Below are positions 1-8,371 of a DNA stretch of 64,000 nucleotides, piece after piece. Made by a program: the position numbers and the translations under genes. The stretch lies in NCBI RefSeq assembly GCF_016862375.1, contig NZ_BOMV01000092.1, positions 1 through 64,000 of the forward strand, in the 5' to 3' direction. The first letter of the stretch is position 1, and every line of letters starts with the position of its first letter. Below the pieces are notes generated by a model that saw only the letters and a program-made list of their open reading frames with translations, was not told the origin of the DNA and ran no database searches. The DNA is from Paractinoplanes rishiriensis (GTDB lineage Bacteria > Actinomycetota > Actinomycetes > Mycobacteriales > Micromonosporaceae).

Positions 1-21
1 CCGGGGCATGGGCATCGTCAT
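1..21 (-). CDS. 5' end of an unknown gene running off the left edge
   Basis: On the minus strand an ATG lies at 21-19, preceded by a good Shine-Dalgarno stretch (AAAGGAAG, about 23-32) that falls just after the stop of the nitroreductase gene. Only about seven codons are visible, so no product can be given. The spacing suggests it is the next gene of the same transcript as the nitroreductase. It could be a chance start. Confidence 0.35.
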
Positions 22-32
22 TGCTCTTCCTT

Positions 33-1151
33 TCACATGGCCCGGTGACCCGGATCGAGCCGGCCGGGCCGGGTGGTCGACGCGTTCGGCATCACGTCGC
101 CGACCTGGGGCGGTGGCTGGTGGTCGTGCGGCGGCGGGGCGGTATCCGGCGCCGGCGGGACAGCTTCGACGAGTTGTGCAGCAGGTAGGCGGGGTGTGCG
201 TCGTGGCGGTCCGGACGGCGGGTCGGCGATGCCTAGCCGTAAGGTCAGGTAGGGGTGGTCGAGCGCGGTTAGCATCCGGCGAAGTGCCTCGCGGGTGGCG
301 GGCACGGTGACGACATCGCTCAACGGCAGCACTGAGACGTTCAGCGCGGTGGCGGCCAGCCAGACAGCGGACAGCGTCTCGCCTGCCTTCAGCCAACGAT
401 GCGGATCGTCCTCGTCGCCGTAGAGCAGTACGTAGGTGGCGGCCCGGTCGTGGCCGCCGCCGATCGGCAGGGTTCCGGGGTGGCCGAAACCGCGGTTCGG
501 CACGGTGGTTTGCGCGGCGCGCTCCGGCAGCAGCTGCAGGGCCAGCCCGACGCCGTCGCCCATGGTCCGGCTCGTCCAATACTCCAGCTCTGCGCTGGCG
601 GGTGGATCCGCGGCCAGGACGGCGCCTGCACGCGACGCGGCGGCAGACAGGTCCAGCACCTGCCCGGCGGTCAAGACGTGTACGCGGACGTCGCTGTCGG
701 CGCAGGCGGCAATGGCGCGGACGACGGCCGGAGCGAGCGGCTGCTCGCTGAGGGGCCGGCGGTCGGTGTGCCGGGTCCGCATAGCATGTGCCAGCTGCTG
801 CGTTTTCGGCGTGATCGCAGCGTCGTCGAAGTCGTGGAGAACGGCCAGCAGACCGGACGTCGACGTGCCGGGGGTCCGGAACACCGCTGCGGTCCAGCCC
901 TGGGCGGCGAGTGCGATCCGGGCATGGTGCAGGACGGCGCCGCAGCTGAGCGTCAGCAGTCGCCCGTCGGAATCGATGGCGTTGAGTTGACGGCTGCGTT
1001 CGGCGAACAGTTCCAGCCGGTCGGGGTGTACGCGCCACCGCCATGGTTGGGTGTTAAGCACCGACGGCGCATAGCGTGCAGCCGCAGTTGCGGCGTCAAT
1101 GAGCACGTCGCTCAGGGGTTCCCGGTCGGTGCGCGAGATGGTCGGGTTCAT
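33..1151 (-). CDS. Acg-type nitroreductase-family protein
   Basis: The product of about 372 residues resembles the Acg (Rv2032-like) branch of the nitroreductase superfamily, flavin-binding-fold proteins of uncertain substrate that are hypoxia/dormancy induced in mycobacteria. The N-terminal part carries the typical RYAPSVLNTQPWRW segment, and a Gly-rich stretch with a HDRAATYVLLYG-like segment follows in the second half. The C-terminal roughly 50 residues are Pro-rich and probably disordered. The reading frame stays open further upstream, but ATG 1151 has a GAAGGG ribosome site at good spacing and begins the family-like sequence (MNPTISRTDREPL), so I chose it. Family membership is fairly sure; the enzymatic reaction is not. 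It heads a run of stress-type genes on the same strand. Confidence 0.8.
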   Translation of the reverse strand: MNPTISRTDREPLSDVLIDAATAAARYAPSVLNTQPWRWRVHPDRLELFAERSRQLNAIDSDGRLLTLSCGAVLHHARIALAAQGWTAAVFRTPGTSTSGLLAVLHDFDDAAITPKTQQLAHAMRTRHTDRRPLSEQPLAPAVVRAIAACADSDVRVHVLTAGQVLDLSAAASRAGAVLAADPPASAELEYWTSRTMGDGVGLALQLLPERAAQTTVPNRGFGHPGTLPIGGGHDRAATYVLLYGDEDDPHRWLKAGETLSAVWLAATALNVSVLPLSDVVTVPATREALRRMLTALDHPYLTLRLGIADPPSGPPRRTPRLPAAQLVEAVPPAPDTAPPPHDHQPPPQVGDVMPNASTTRPGRLDPGHRAM

Positions 1152-1437
1152 GGCTGTGCCCTTCGCCGCGGGGAGCCGTCCTTGTCGGGTGGACCGACGT
1201 GGCGGCGGACAGAGCGCCATTTCGTCTGTGTGGTGACCTGTCGGCCTTGGGTTGTGCACCGCGCCGCTGCGGCCTGTGCCGAGCAGGGCACAGGAAGGCC
1301 GGAGGCACCGCCGAGCCACCGCCCGTCGGTGCCTGAAGCCGTCGACTGCTGGTTCACGCGGGCATCATCGTCGGTCATGTGCGCCCTTCCGCTGGCAGGG
1401 ATTCCGTGCCCACAGTCACCATCCGGATAGGGGTTGT

Positions 1438-2343
1438 TCACGTGACTGCCGTCGCCAGTTCCCGGGCGTCGTCGGTCTGCCGCTGCCGGTCTTGAACGGA
1501 CGACTCGGGTGCGACGGCGGCATTCGGATCTGAGGCGGTGCCGGCACCGGCCGGCTCGCCTGTGCCGCTGTCCGGGCTGTGGGCGAGCTTATGGTGCAGC
1601 GTGTCGGCCAGCCGCAACAGCTCGATCGGGAGCGGGAAGATCAGTGTGGAGCTCCGTTCGGCGGTGAGCTCGGCCATGGTGGACAGTACGCGCAGCTGCA
1701 TGGCGGCCGGATGTTCTTCCAGGACCTGGGCCGCACGGCCGAGGTCGTCGGCTGCCTCGAGTTCGCCCGCCGCGTGGATCACCTTGGCCCTCCGGTCGCG
1801 TTCGGCTTCGGCCTGGCGGGCCATCGCCCGCCGCATGGTTTCCGGCAGTTCGACGTCCTTGACCTCGACCAGGGTGACCTTCACGCCCCAGGCGCTGGTG
1901 ATCTCGTCGATGACGAGCTGCAACCGCTGGTTGATGCTGTCCCGGTCGATCAGCAGGTCGTCGAGGTTCACCTGCCCGAGGATGCTGCGCAGGGTGGTCT
2001 GCGCGATCTGGGACGTGGCGACGACGTGGTTCTCGACCGAGGTGACCGACAGCAGGGGTACCACGACGTTGAAGTAGGCCACGGCGTTGACCTTGACGGT
2101 CACGTTGTCCTTGGTGATGACGTCCTGCGGCGGGATGCTCATGGTGACGGTTCGAAGCGACACCCGCACCATCCGGTCCACGAACGGGATCAGGAAGGTC
2201 AGGCCGGGTCCGCGGGTGGCGATGACCCGGCCCAGCCGGAAGACCACCCCTCGCTCGTATTCCATGACCACGCGTACGGACGCCACCAGCAGCAGGGCTA
2301 AGCCGAGTCCGGCAAGCAGGGACCATCGAAGTGCTTCACTCAT
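1438..2343 (-). CDS. SPFH/band-7 (slipin-type) membrane protein
   Basis: A 301-residue protein with one N-terminal membrane segment (about residues 5-24) followed directly by an SPFH/prohibitin domain. The slipin hallmarks EYERGVVFRLGR and GPGLTFLIPFVDRMVRV are visible, as is a coiled, charged C-terminal half (RRAMARQAEAERDRRAKV). Slipins form membrane-associated oligomers and often work with NfeD-type proteases, but no NfeD gene is seen here. The last 50 residues are low-complexity and polar. The ATG at 2343 begins right at the membrane helix; the long upstream open frame overlaps the neighbouring CBS gene and is not used. It lies 17 bp after the CBS-BON gene, so the two are probably cotranscribed. 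Confidence 0.85.
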   Translation of the reverse strand: MSEALRWSLLAGLGLALLLVASVRVVMEYERGVVFRLGRVIATRGPGLTFLIPFVDRMVRVSLRTVTMSIPPQDVITKDNVTVKVNAVAYFNVVVPLLSVTSVENHVVATSQIAQTTLRSILGQVNLDDLLIDRDSINQRLQLVIDEITSAWGVKVTLVEVKDVELPETMRRAMARQAEAERDRRAKVIHAAGELEAADDLGRAAQVLEEHPAAMQLRVLSTMAELTAERSSTLIFPLPIELLRLADTLHHKLAHSPDSGTGEPAGAGTASDPNAAVAPESSVQDRQRQTDDARELATAVT

Positions 2344-2360
2344 GGTGTTGTCTTTCCGTT

Positions 2361-3110
2361 TCAGTGCCGTGCCACGAGTGCGGCCGTTGGCCGGCTTTCG
2401 CGCTGCGGACGGCGGGTGGGCCACCAGTCGTGGTGCGGGCGGTGCGGCTGTCGTACGGCCGGGGCGGCGGAGAGGGTCGGCGGAGCGGTGATGATGACCT
2501 CGTTGCGGATAGCCGTCACACCGGGTACGGCACGGACAACAGGCCCGAGCAGGTCCGCAATTGGGGCGTCGGCGACGGTCCCGGCGATGGTGGCTACCCC
2601 GTCGTGCACGTCGAAGGCGATGTCGCTGGTCGACAAGGGCGCCAGCGCTTGCCGTACATCGGCACGGATCTCCTCGTCGGGACGGTCGTGCAGCTTGAGC
2701 AAGTCGGCGGCGGTGACGATGCCGAGCAGCCGCTGGTCCGGCCCGGCGACGAGGAGCCGGTTGACCGAGCTGCGGCGCATCCGCCGACCTGCCTCGGCGA
2801 GCGTCGCGTCCGGCTCGACGGTCATCGCCGGGGCGCTCATCATCTCGCCGGCTGAGCGCGCGATCCAGGCCGGTGTGACCACCGGGCGCCGCCAGGGCAG
2901 GCGCGAGGGCCGGTCGGCGAGCCGCATATCGATACCGTTCAGCACGTCGCTGCGCGTGACGATGCCCAGCACATTGTCGTACTCGCCGACGACGGCGACA
3001 GCACTGACGTCGTAGGTCGTCATGGTCTTGACGACATCGGCCGGTGGAGTCTCGTAGTCCACGGCGAGTACCTCGTTGGTCATGACATCGCGTACCGTCC
3101 ACGGCTGCAT
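2361..3110 (-). CDS. CBS-pair and BON domain protein
   Basis: A 249-residue protein with two CBS motifs (about residues 1-60 and 80-150; each starts with a V.DVM or .EMMS segment and contains a G(I)VT..DLL turn) followed by a BON domain (about 160-220, with a DGVATIAGTVADAP strand pair). CBS pairs bind adenine nucleotides and BON domains often bind membranes or hydrophobic ligands, so a nucleotide-responsive regulator is likely. The start at 3110 is chosen because AAGGAG lies just upstream. The last 30 residues are basic and His/Pro-rich. It is a paralogue of the next gene (3298-3978) and leads into the SPFH gene. Confidence 0.85.
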   Translation of the reverse strand: MQPWTVRDVMTNEVLAVDYETPPADVVKTMTTYDVSAVAVVGEYDNVLGIVTRSDVLNGIDMRLADRPSRLPWRRPVVTPAWIARSAGEMMSAPAMTVEPDATLAEAGRRMRRSSVNRLLVAGPDQRLLGIVTAADLLKLHDRPDEEIRADVRQALAPLSTSDIAFDVHDGVATIAGTVADAPIADLLGPVVRAVPGVTAIRNEVIITAPPTLSAAPAVRQPHRPHHDWWPTRRPQRESRPTAALVARH

Positions 3111-3297
3111 GACGTCTCCTTCCGGCACCATGACAGTGCCTGCTCGGGTGGCCTGCTCCGTCCGGCGAAGCGGCGGGTCTGTCTTCAATGGTGGCCGCCG
3201 AGGGGCGGCAGCCGACAGTGTCACCGCCGGTCACGTCCGCCGGCTGACGTTGCCGAGTGCCGGCAAGAACTCGGAGCGCTGGGCCTGCGGCCGCAGG

Positions 3298-3978
3298 TCA
3301 GGATGTGAATGGTTCGGCACTGAACGGGTGGGTGCGACCGACGCGTGACCGGACCAGCGCGCTGTCGTCGAAGTCGTATGCGATGTCATTGACGACGTGC
3401 TGGACCCCGGGTACGTCGCCGCTGAGCCGGCCCACCATCGCGGCGGTGCTGCGCCGGCCGACCTTGCCGGTCAGGGTCACCACGGCGGCGCTGACATCGA
3501 CATGGACCTGCTGTGAGTCGATCCACAGCGTACGGCGCAGTACGTGCTGGATGACGTCGTGCCTGATGGCGTTGTCGCTGCGGGTGTAGACACGCATGAG
3601 GTCGGATCGGGACACCACCGCCACCGCACGCCCAGTCTCGTCGGTGACGGGCAGGCGTTTGACTTTGTACTTGCGCATCCGCCGTGCCGCCGTGGACAGC
3701 GACTCGGCGGCAGCCGCCGTACGCACCGGCCGGCTCATCACCTGCCTGGCGTGTGGAACTCCGGCCGCGGTCTTGCGCCGTCGTCTGCCGGCGCCGGAGA
3801 GGCGTGCCACGAGGTCGGCCTCGGACACGATTCCCATCACCCTGCCGTCGTCGGCGACGATCGGCACGGCACTGATCCGTTCGCGGGTCAGCAACTGGGC
3901 CAGCTCGCTCACCGACGCATCCGGTCCGGCCGTCACCACGTTTGCGCTCATCACGTCACTGACTCGCCACTGCCGCAC
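3298..3978 (-). CDS. CBS-pair and BON domain protein, paralogue of preceding gene
   Basis: A 226-residue protein with the same layout as the 2361-3110 product: CBS motif 1 at about residues 5-60 (MRQWRVSDVMSANVVTAGP), CBS motif 2 at about 78-130, and a BON domain at about 140-205 (VHVDVSAAVVTLTGKVGRR). It ends with a conserved VGRTHPFSAEPF tail. A decayed copy of that tail lies at about 36285-36424. Similarity to hypoxic response proteins of mycobacteria is limited to the CBS part. It is divergent from the baeRF gene across about 280 bp, which should hold both promoters; I could not pick convincing -10/-35 boxes there. Confidence 0.85.
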   Translation of the reverse strand: MRQWRVSDVMSANVVTAGPDASVSELAQLLTRERISAVPIVADDGRVMGIVSEADLVARLSGAGRRRRKTAAGVPHARQVMSRPVRTAAAAESLSTAARRMRKYKVKRLPVTDETGRAVAVVSRSDLMRVYTRSDNAIRHDVIQHVLRRTLWIDSQQVHVDVSAAVVTLTGKVGRRSTAAMVGRLSGDVPGVQHVVNDIAYDFDDSALVRSRVGRTHPFSAEPFTS

Positions 3979-4257
3979 AGTCCTGCACCTCCGTGCACCA
4001 AACGGCCGGACTCTCCGGCCACCTCCGAGCCTGCCCGGCGCACCTGCGGTTGGTCAGGGGCGTCGACGGCGACATCTGCGACCGTTCGTTGCCGAACCCG
4101 CGCAATCTTGCCGTCGATCGGCAATGTGGCCGGCCCAAATGGGGCGGTGAGGTACCTGTCCGGTGGCCGAGCCGTCGACCACGATGGGTGGCCAGACGTT
4201 GCCACCGGCCGATGTTCCGCCGAGTGGCCACCCACTGTTCGCACGGGGAAGGCGACG

Positions 4258-5370
4258 ATGGACTTACTGAGCGCCCAAGATCTGATCAGCTTGTCCGAGC
4301 AGCGCGGTGGGGTCCGGATCTCGGTACTCCTGCCGACGCACCGGGCCGGACCGCAGACCGACCGCAACCGGATTCGGCTCAAGAACCTGCTGCGGCGGGC
4401 GGAGCGGACGTTACGCGAGGACGGTATGGCTGCCGCCGAGGCCGGCGAGATCCTCTTGCCGGCTCGCCGCCTGCTGGAGCCTGCGCCCTGGTGGCAGCGA
4501 CCAAGCGACGGCCTGGCGGTGTTCCTCGGCCCCGACGGGATCCGGCACTTCCGGGTACCCGTGCGGCTACCCGAGCTGGTGGCGGTCGGGGACCGGTTCC
4601 TGCTGCGGCCGCTGCTGCCGCTACTCGGCGCCGGTGGCCACTTCTACGTGCTGGCGCTCAACCAGGACGAGATCCGGCTGTTGCGGGGCTCTCGATTCCG
4701 GCTGGACGAGGTGCCGCTCGACGGGCTTCCGCTGGCGGTCTGGCTGACCATGCCCCGTCGCCGCGCCCAGGTCCATGCTTTCGTCGCGGATCGCGGCGGC
4801 ACCGGTGGGCGCGCGGTGTTCCACGGCATGGAAGAAGACACCACTGCGCTGGTGCTCCAGCATTTCCGCCGGGTCGATCGGGCGCTGCGCGAAGTCCTGC
4901 ACACCGGCTCCGTCCCGGTCGTGCTGGCCGGCGTCCGGTCGACTCAGGCCCTGTACCGCCAGGTCAGCACCTATCCCCGGTTGGTCGGTGAAGGCGTCGA
5001 CGGTAGCGCCCGGGACCTGAGCCTCGCTCACCTGCACCGCCTGGCCCGACAGTTGGCGGAGCCTCTGCTGCGTGGCGAGGAGACCCGCGCCGCCGGCGTG
5101 TATCGGGACCTACGGGGCACCGGACGCACCTGCTCCGACACTATTGAGATCAGGGTTCTGGCTGGTCAGGGCCGCATCGAGACACTATTCGTGTGCGCTG
5201 GCGTGCCCGTCGGCGGCGCGGGGGTCATTCGGCTGGACACCAACACCGGCGAGATCGATCACCTGGGTTCGGCGGCAGTGTCCACGCTTCGCCACGGCGG
5301 TACGGTGTACGTCGTGCCCCGCGATCGTATGCCGGACGGTGCACCGATGGCCGCGATTCTGCGGCTCTGA
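4258..5370 (+). CDS. Bacterial archaeo-eukaryotic release factor-like (baeRF) family protein
   Basis: A 370-residue soluble protein. The N-terminal pattern (GGVRISVLLPTHRAG, then RIRLKNLLRRAE) and the C-terminal alpha/beta region (RIETLFVCAGVPVG, STLRHGGTVYVV) match the bacterial aeRF-fold families, relatives of eukaryotic eRF1/Vms1-type peptidyl-tRNA hydrolases that are found in stress loci such as the mycobacterial DosR region. No GGQ loop is visible, so hydrolase activity cannot be claimed. The start is ATG 4258 with GGGGAAGG upstream; the frame is open far to the left, but that part overlaps the divergent CBS gene and has no family similarity. It converges with adk, leaving 23 bp between the stops. 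Confidence 0.75.
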   Translation: MDLLSAQDLISLSEQRGGVRISVLLPTHRAGPQTDRNRIRLKNLLRRAERTLREDGMAAAEAGEILLPARRLLEPAPWWQRPSDGLAVFLGPDGIRHFRVPVRLPELVAVGDRFLLRPLLPLLGAGGHFYVLALNQDEIRLLRGSRFRLDEVPLDGLPLAVWLTMPRRRAQVHAFVADRGGTGGRAVFHGMEEDTTALVLQHFRRVDRALREVLHTGSVPVVLAGVRSTQALYRQVSTYPRLVGEGVDGSARDLSLAHLHRLARQLAEPLLRGEETRAAGVYRDLRGTGRTCSDTIEIRVLAGQGRIETLFVCAGVPVGGAGVIRLDTNTGEIDHLGSAAVSTLRHGGTVYVVPRDRMPDGAPMAAILRL

Positions 5371-5393
5371 TCGGTCACCGGGGCATGCCGTGG

Positions 5394-6047
5394 TCAGCTC
5401 TGGCCGAACGCCGCGCCCAGTCCGGTGAGGTCGATCGAGCGCCGGGCGTGTTCCGGGACGTGGTCGACCAGCGGCCGCATCGCCTCCAGGGCGGTGAGGA
5501 TCTGCCGGGCGACGCGCTCCACCGGCCGCATGGCGTCCACCGCGACCAGGATGCCTCGCGAGGCGTACCAGCCGACGATGGGTTGGGTCACCTCGTGGTA
5601 GAGGGCGAGCCGCCGGCGGATGACGTGCTCGGCGTCGTCCGACCGACCCTCCAGGGCCGCCCGGGCCAGCAACCGCCGCGCGAGCTCCTCGTCGTCGGCC
5701 TTCAGATGCAACGCCACGTTCGCGGTCATCTCCAGGCCGCGGCCGATCTCATACAGTGCGCGCGCCTGTGCCATGTTGCGTGGCATGCCGTCCAGAACGT
5801 ACCCGCCGCCGGCGGTCTTCGCCTTGCCGAACGCGGCGCGCACCATCTCCAGGACTATCTCGTCCGGCACCAGGTCACCGCGACCGAGGTGGTCTCGGAC
5901 GGCGCGGCCCAGCGCGGTGCCCCGGGCCACGTGGTCGCGCAGCAGATCACCGGTGGCAATGTGCGGGATCCCGAAATGTGTGGCGATCAAGGCCCCTTGG
6001 GTGCCTTTGCCCGCTCCGGGAGGCGCGACCAGTAAGACCCGCATCAC
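5394..6047 (-). CDS. adk: Adenylate kinase
   Basis: A 217-residue nucleoside monophosphate kinase (ATP + AMP to 2 ADP). The P-loop is at about residues 9-16 (PPGAGKGT), the AMP-binding segment HFGIPHIATGDLLRDHV follows, then the DGMPRN segment near residue 86. The LID region (about 120-150) is of the short type and has no zinc cysteines. The GGAAAGGA ribosome site precedes the ATG. Actinobacteria normally carry an essential adk next to secY; this copy sits among CBS and USP genes, so it is probably an accessory, stress-linked adenylate kinase. That is inference from context only. Confidence 0.88.
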   Translation of the reverse strand: MMRVLLVAPPGAGKGTQGALIATHFGIPHIATGDLLRDHVARGTALGRAVRDHLGRGDLVPDEIVLEMVRAAFGKAKTAGGGYVLDGMPRNMAQARALYEIGRGLEMTANVALHLKADDEELARRLLARAALEGRSDDAEHVIRRRLALYHEVTQPIVGWYASRGILVAVDAMRPVERVARQILTALEAMRPLVDHVPEHARRSIDLTGLGAAFGQS

Positions 6048-6643
6048 GCATGTCCTTTCCGATGGGCCGGCGCGTCCTTTACGGCGGCGCCGTCACGCTG
6101 ACGATCGTAAGACCTGTTCCGGATCCGCGGCGGAACCGACCTTCGCGCTGTCGGCCGTGCTTCGTGCCTTGGCCTGCTTGCCGGCTGTCGGCAGGATACG
6201 ACGCCGCCGCTTGACCGACGGCTGCTTCACCTCCAGAACGGCGGGTGCCGAGCATGGGGGAGACTCGCGTCCGGGAGTCCTGCCCGCGGCGCATCTCAGT
6301 TACCTAGTTTAGTTGGATCTACGACCCGTGCCCGGCAAGGCTGGGTCGAGGTAGCAGGCGGGATCGCTGATGGTGACCGGTGGCGGCACCAGCGGGAAGT
6401 CGGCGCCGCCAACGAGGTGTTTCGGCAGGTACGGGTCGCCGGTGCGATCGCACGCCGGCCACCTGTTTCTGCCGGTAGTCGGCAAGGTGTGGGGGAAGTT
6501 CTTGGCCGGGTTCTGCCGCTGCACGGCGGCCGTGTGGCGACGAGGATGGTATCTGAGCGACGGGGCATACCGATGGCGGCAGGTACGGCGCAGCGGTCGT
6601 TCGAGTCTCACTCCTGTGTTCTCTCAACCGTGAAAGGGGTGGT
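6048..6643. other. Long gap upstream of the actin-like gene
   Basis: About 600 bp without a convincing gene. A minus-strand open frame ending near 6309 has a plausible-looking C-terminal stretch (about 6309-6420) but an arginine-rich, shadow-like upstream part, so it may be the decayed tail of an unknown gene. The plus strand ends with GAAAGGGG, the ribosome site for the gene at 6644. The region must also hold the promoters of adk and of that gene, but no clear boxes were seen. Confidence 0.4.
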
Positions 6644-7450
6644 GTGACCGTGCCCGCGAATCTCGCCTCGCCTGCCCAGCCGGCCGGGCAGCGTCGAACC
6701 GCCAGCGCGCCGCCTACGACTCCGCCGGCTGCGGTCGCGGTCGACCTCGGCAGCAGCACCGTCGGGGTATGGGCGGCGCACCGCGGCACCATCACCGGAC
6801 CGTGTGGCGACGCACTCGCCTCGACAAGCAGCCTGGTGAGGCGCGGCCGCGTCCTCGACGTCGAGGGCTGCATCAGCCTGCTGTCGCAATTGATCCGGCG
6901 CTACTACGAACCCGTACCGGCTGGGGCAGTCGTGGCGGCGTGCCGGCCGGTGTTGGCCAGCGAGCAGGATCAGGCCGTGCTGCGGCACGTGCTCGAGGCG
7001 GTCTTTGCGCCCACCCGGCTGGTGTTCATCGACACCGTCCGCGCCGCCGCGATCGGCTGCGGTGCCGCCGCCGGCACACTGTTGATCGCCGACCTAGGCG
7101 CCCAGCTGACCGAGGTCGCGTTGCTGAAACACGGCCGTGTCGTCGCCGCCCGTCGCGCCGAGATCGGCACCCGTGACCTCGCCCGAGGCGGGACCGTGGA
7201 CCTCATCGCCGAGGTCGTCGCGCGCCGTGTCGCCGATCTGCGGGGTGCCACGGCCGGGAAAGACCTGGCGCCCGCGATCTCTCGCGGCATGCTGCTGGTG
7301 GGTGACGGCGCCGTCCGCCCCGACCTTGGGGTTGCGCTGTCCACGGCGCTGCGCCTGCGGGTGCAGCGCGGCGCGTCCCCGCGTGCCGCCGCGCTCAACG
7401 GCGCCGGCTTGGCTGCCATGTCACTACTACCCCACCCCACCCAGTCCTGA
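6644..7450 (+). CDS. Short MreB/actin-like ATPase
   Basis: A 268-residue protein of the actin/Hsp70/MreB ATPase fold. Phosphate-1 motif VAVDLGSSTVGVWAA is near residue 28, connect/phosphate-2 region RAAAIGCGAAAGTLLIADLG near 135, and an adenosine-type GMLLVGDGAV segment near 215. MreB proteins usually have about 340 residues; this one lacks part of the subdomains and its phosphate-2 loop reads DLGAQLTE instead of DIGGGTTE, so polymerisation and ATPase activity are uncertain. The GTG start at 6644 has GAAAGGGG at suitable spacing. A polar Pro/Ala-rich leader of about 25 residues precedes the fold. The DksA-like gene follows after 29 bp and is probably cotranscribed. Confidence 0.7.
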   Translation: MTVPANLASPAQPAGQRRTASAPPTTPPAAVAVDLGSSTVGVWAAHRGTITGPCGDALASTSSLVRRGRVLDVEGCISLLSQLIRRYYEPVPAGAVVAACRPVLASEQDQAVLRHVLEAVFAPTRLVFIDTVRAAAIGCGAAAGTLLIADLGAQLTEVALLKHGRVVAARRAEIGTRDLARGGTVDLIAEVVARRVADLRGATAGKDLAPAISRGMLLVGDGAVRPDLGVALSTALRLRVQRGASPRAAALNGAGLAAMSLLPHPTQS

Positions 7451-7479
7451 CGCCGCCACCGAGCTTTCGGAGGACACCG

Positions 7480-7821
7480 ATGACCATCGCCGCGCACAAG
7501 ACCGAAACCATCGCGGACGAACCCCAGGAACTGCTGCGTCGCATGCTCGAGGAGAAGTTCGTCGCCCAGACGAACCGGCTTACCGAACTGACCATCCGCG
7601 GCCGGCTCCCCGGGCACGGTGGCTACGACTCGCACACGCTGGACATCCTGTCCGTCGCGGCCCGACAGGCCATCGCCGACACGGCACACGCACTGCGACG
7701 TATGTCCGAGGGCACCTACGGCCTCTGCGAGGACTGCCAACGGCCGATTCCCCTCGGGCGCCTGCGTGCCGTGCCGCACGCCCGCTACTGCACCCGGTGT
7801 TGCCGACACTGCCCCGATTGA
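7480..7821 (+). CDS. DksA/TraR C4-type zinc-finger protein
   Basis: A 113-residue protein with an N-terminal helical part and a C-terminal C4 zinc finger (Cys83-x2-Cys86 and Cys104-x2-Cys107, in GLCEDCQRPIPLGRLRAVPHA and YCTRC). The family includes DksA, which binds the RNA polymerase secondary channel, and smaller TraR-like proteins; actinobacterial members are mostly uncharacterised. A GGAGG ribosome site (about 7469-7473) supports the ATG at 7480. Context suggests a stress-responsive transcription factor. The coiled-coil acidic tip typical of DksA cannot be judged by eye. Confidence 0.8.
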   Translation: MTIAAHKTETIADEPQELLRRMLEEKFVAQTNRLTELTIRGRLPGHGGYDSHTLDILSVAARQAIADTAHALRRMSEGTYGLCEDCQRPIPLGRLRAVPHARYCTRCCRHCPD

Positions 7822-7955
7822 ACACCGCCGTCCGCGTACGGCAACTCACGCGCGTCCTCCCGCACCGCGCCTACCCGCCGCCGCGGACTCGCGGAGCGCA
7901 GCGGCCCGGTAATAAACTTGTAGTTGACGGGGCATCCGGCGGATGGAGTCCAGCC

Positions 7956-8231
7956 ATGCTTTCGGACGCAGAGCAGCGCCAACTGACCGCCATTGAGTTC
8001 CAGCTTCGCGTCGATGATCCGGACTTCGTCGAGCTGTTCACCGACGGACGGCAACGGCGTTCGCGCGGGGGATGGCGCGGGCGGGTAGCCCTGATCACGT
8101 TTGTTCTCACGGTCATCGCGATCGGTATCGGGTTGGCGGTCGGCAGTGTCATCATGGTGGTGATCGCATTGACCACAGTGGGTGCGCTGTCCGGTTGGTG
8201 GATCACCGGTCGGCGTCGCCGACGTCCTTGA
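7956..8231 (+). CDS. DUF3040 small membrane protein
   Basis: A 91-residue protein starting MLSDAEQRQLTAIEFQL, the usual opening of actinobacterial DUF3040 proteins. A short cytoplasmic N-terminus with basic residues (about 30-42) is followed by two membrane helices (about 43-62 and 65-82) and an Arg-rich C-terminus. Function is unknown in the family. ATG 7956 follows a GGATGGAG ribosome site. The 134-bp gap before it includes AT-richer sequence (TAATAAACTTGTAGTT, about 7910-7925), the best promoter-like stretch nearby. Confidence 0.8.
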   Translation: MLSDAEQRQLTAIEFQLRVDDPDFVELFTDGRQRRSRGGWRGRVALITFVLTVIAIGIGLAVGSVIMVVIALTTVGALSGWWITGRRRRRP

Positions 8232-8371
8232 CGGTCTTGCTCCAGGCACGGGCGGAGTTCGGCTACGCAGCACGGTGTCGGGATTGGCGGCCAAGGGCTG
8301 TCACCGGCCGCGATCTGCGGAACTGATCGGTCCGGTATGGCCGCCCTCGATCGGGAGCGACATCGGTGGGT

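Noticed and set aside
8..310. Plus-strand frame at the left edge
   Set aside because: Antisense shadow of the nitroreductase gene with Arg/Gly/Ala-rich composition.
3544..4257. Long upstream extension of the baeRF frame (about 238 codons)
   Set aside because: It runs antisense over the CBS-BON gene, has no family similarity, and ATG 4258 has its own ribosome site.
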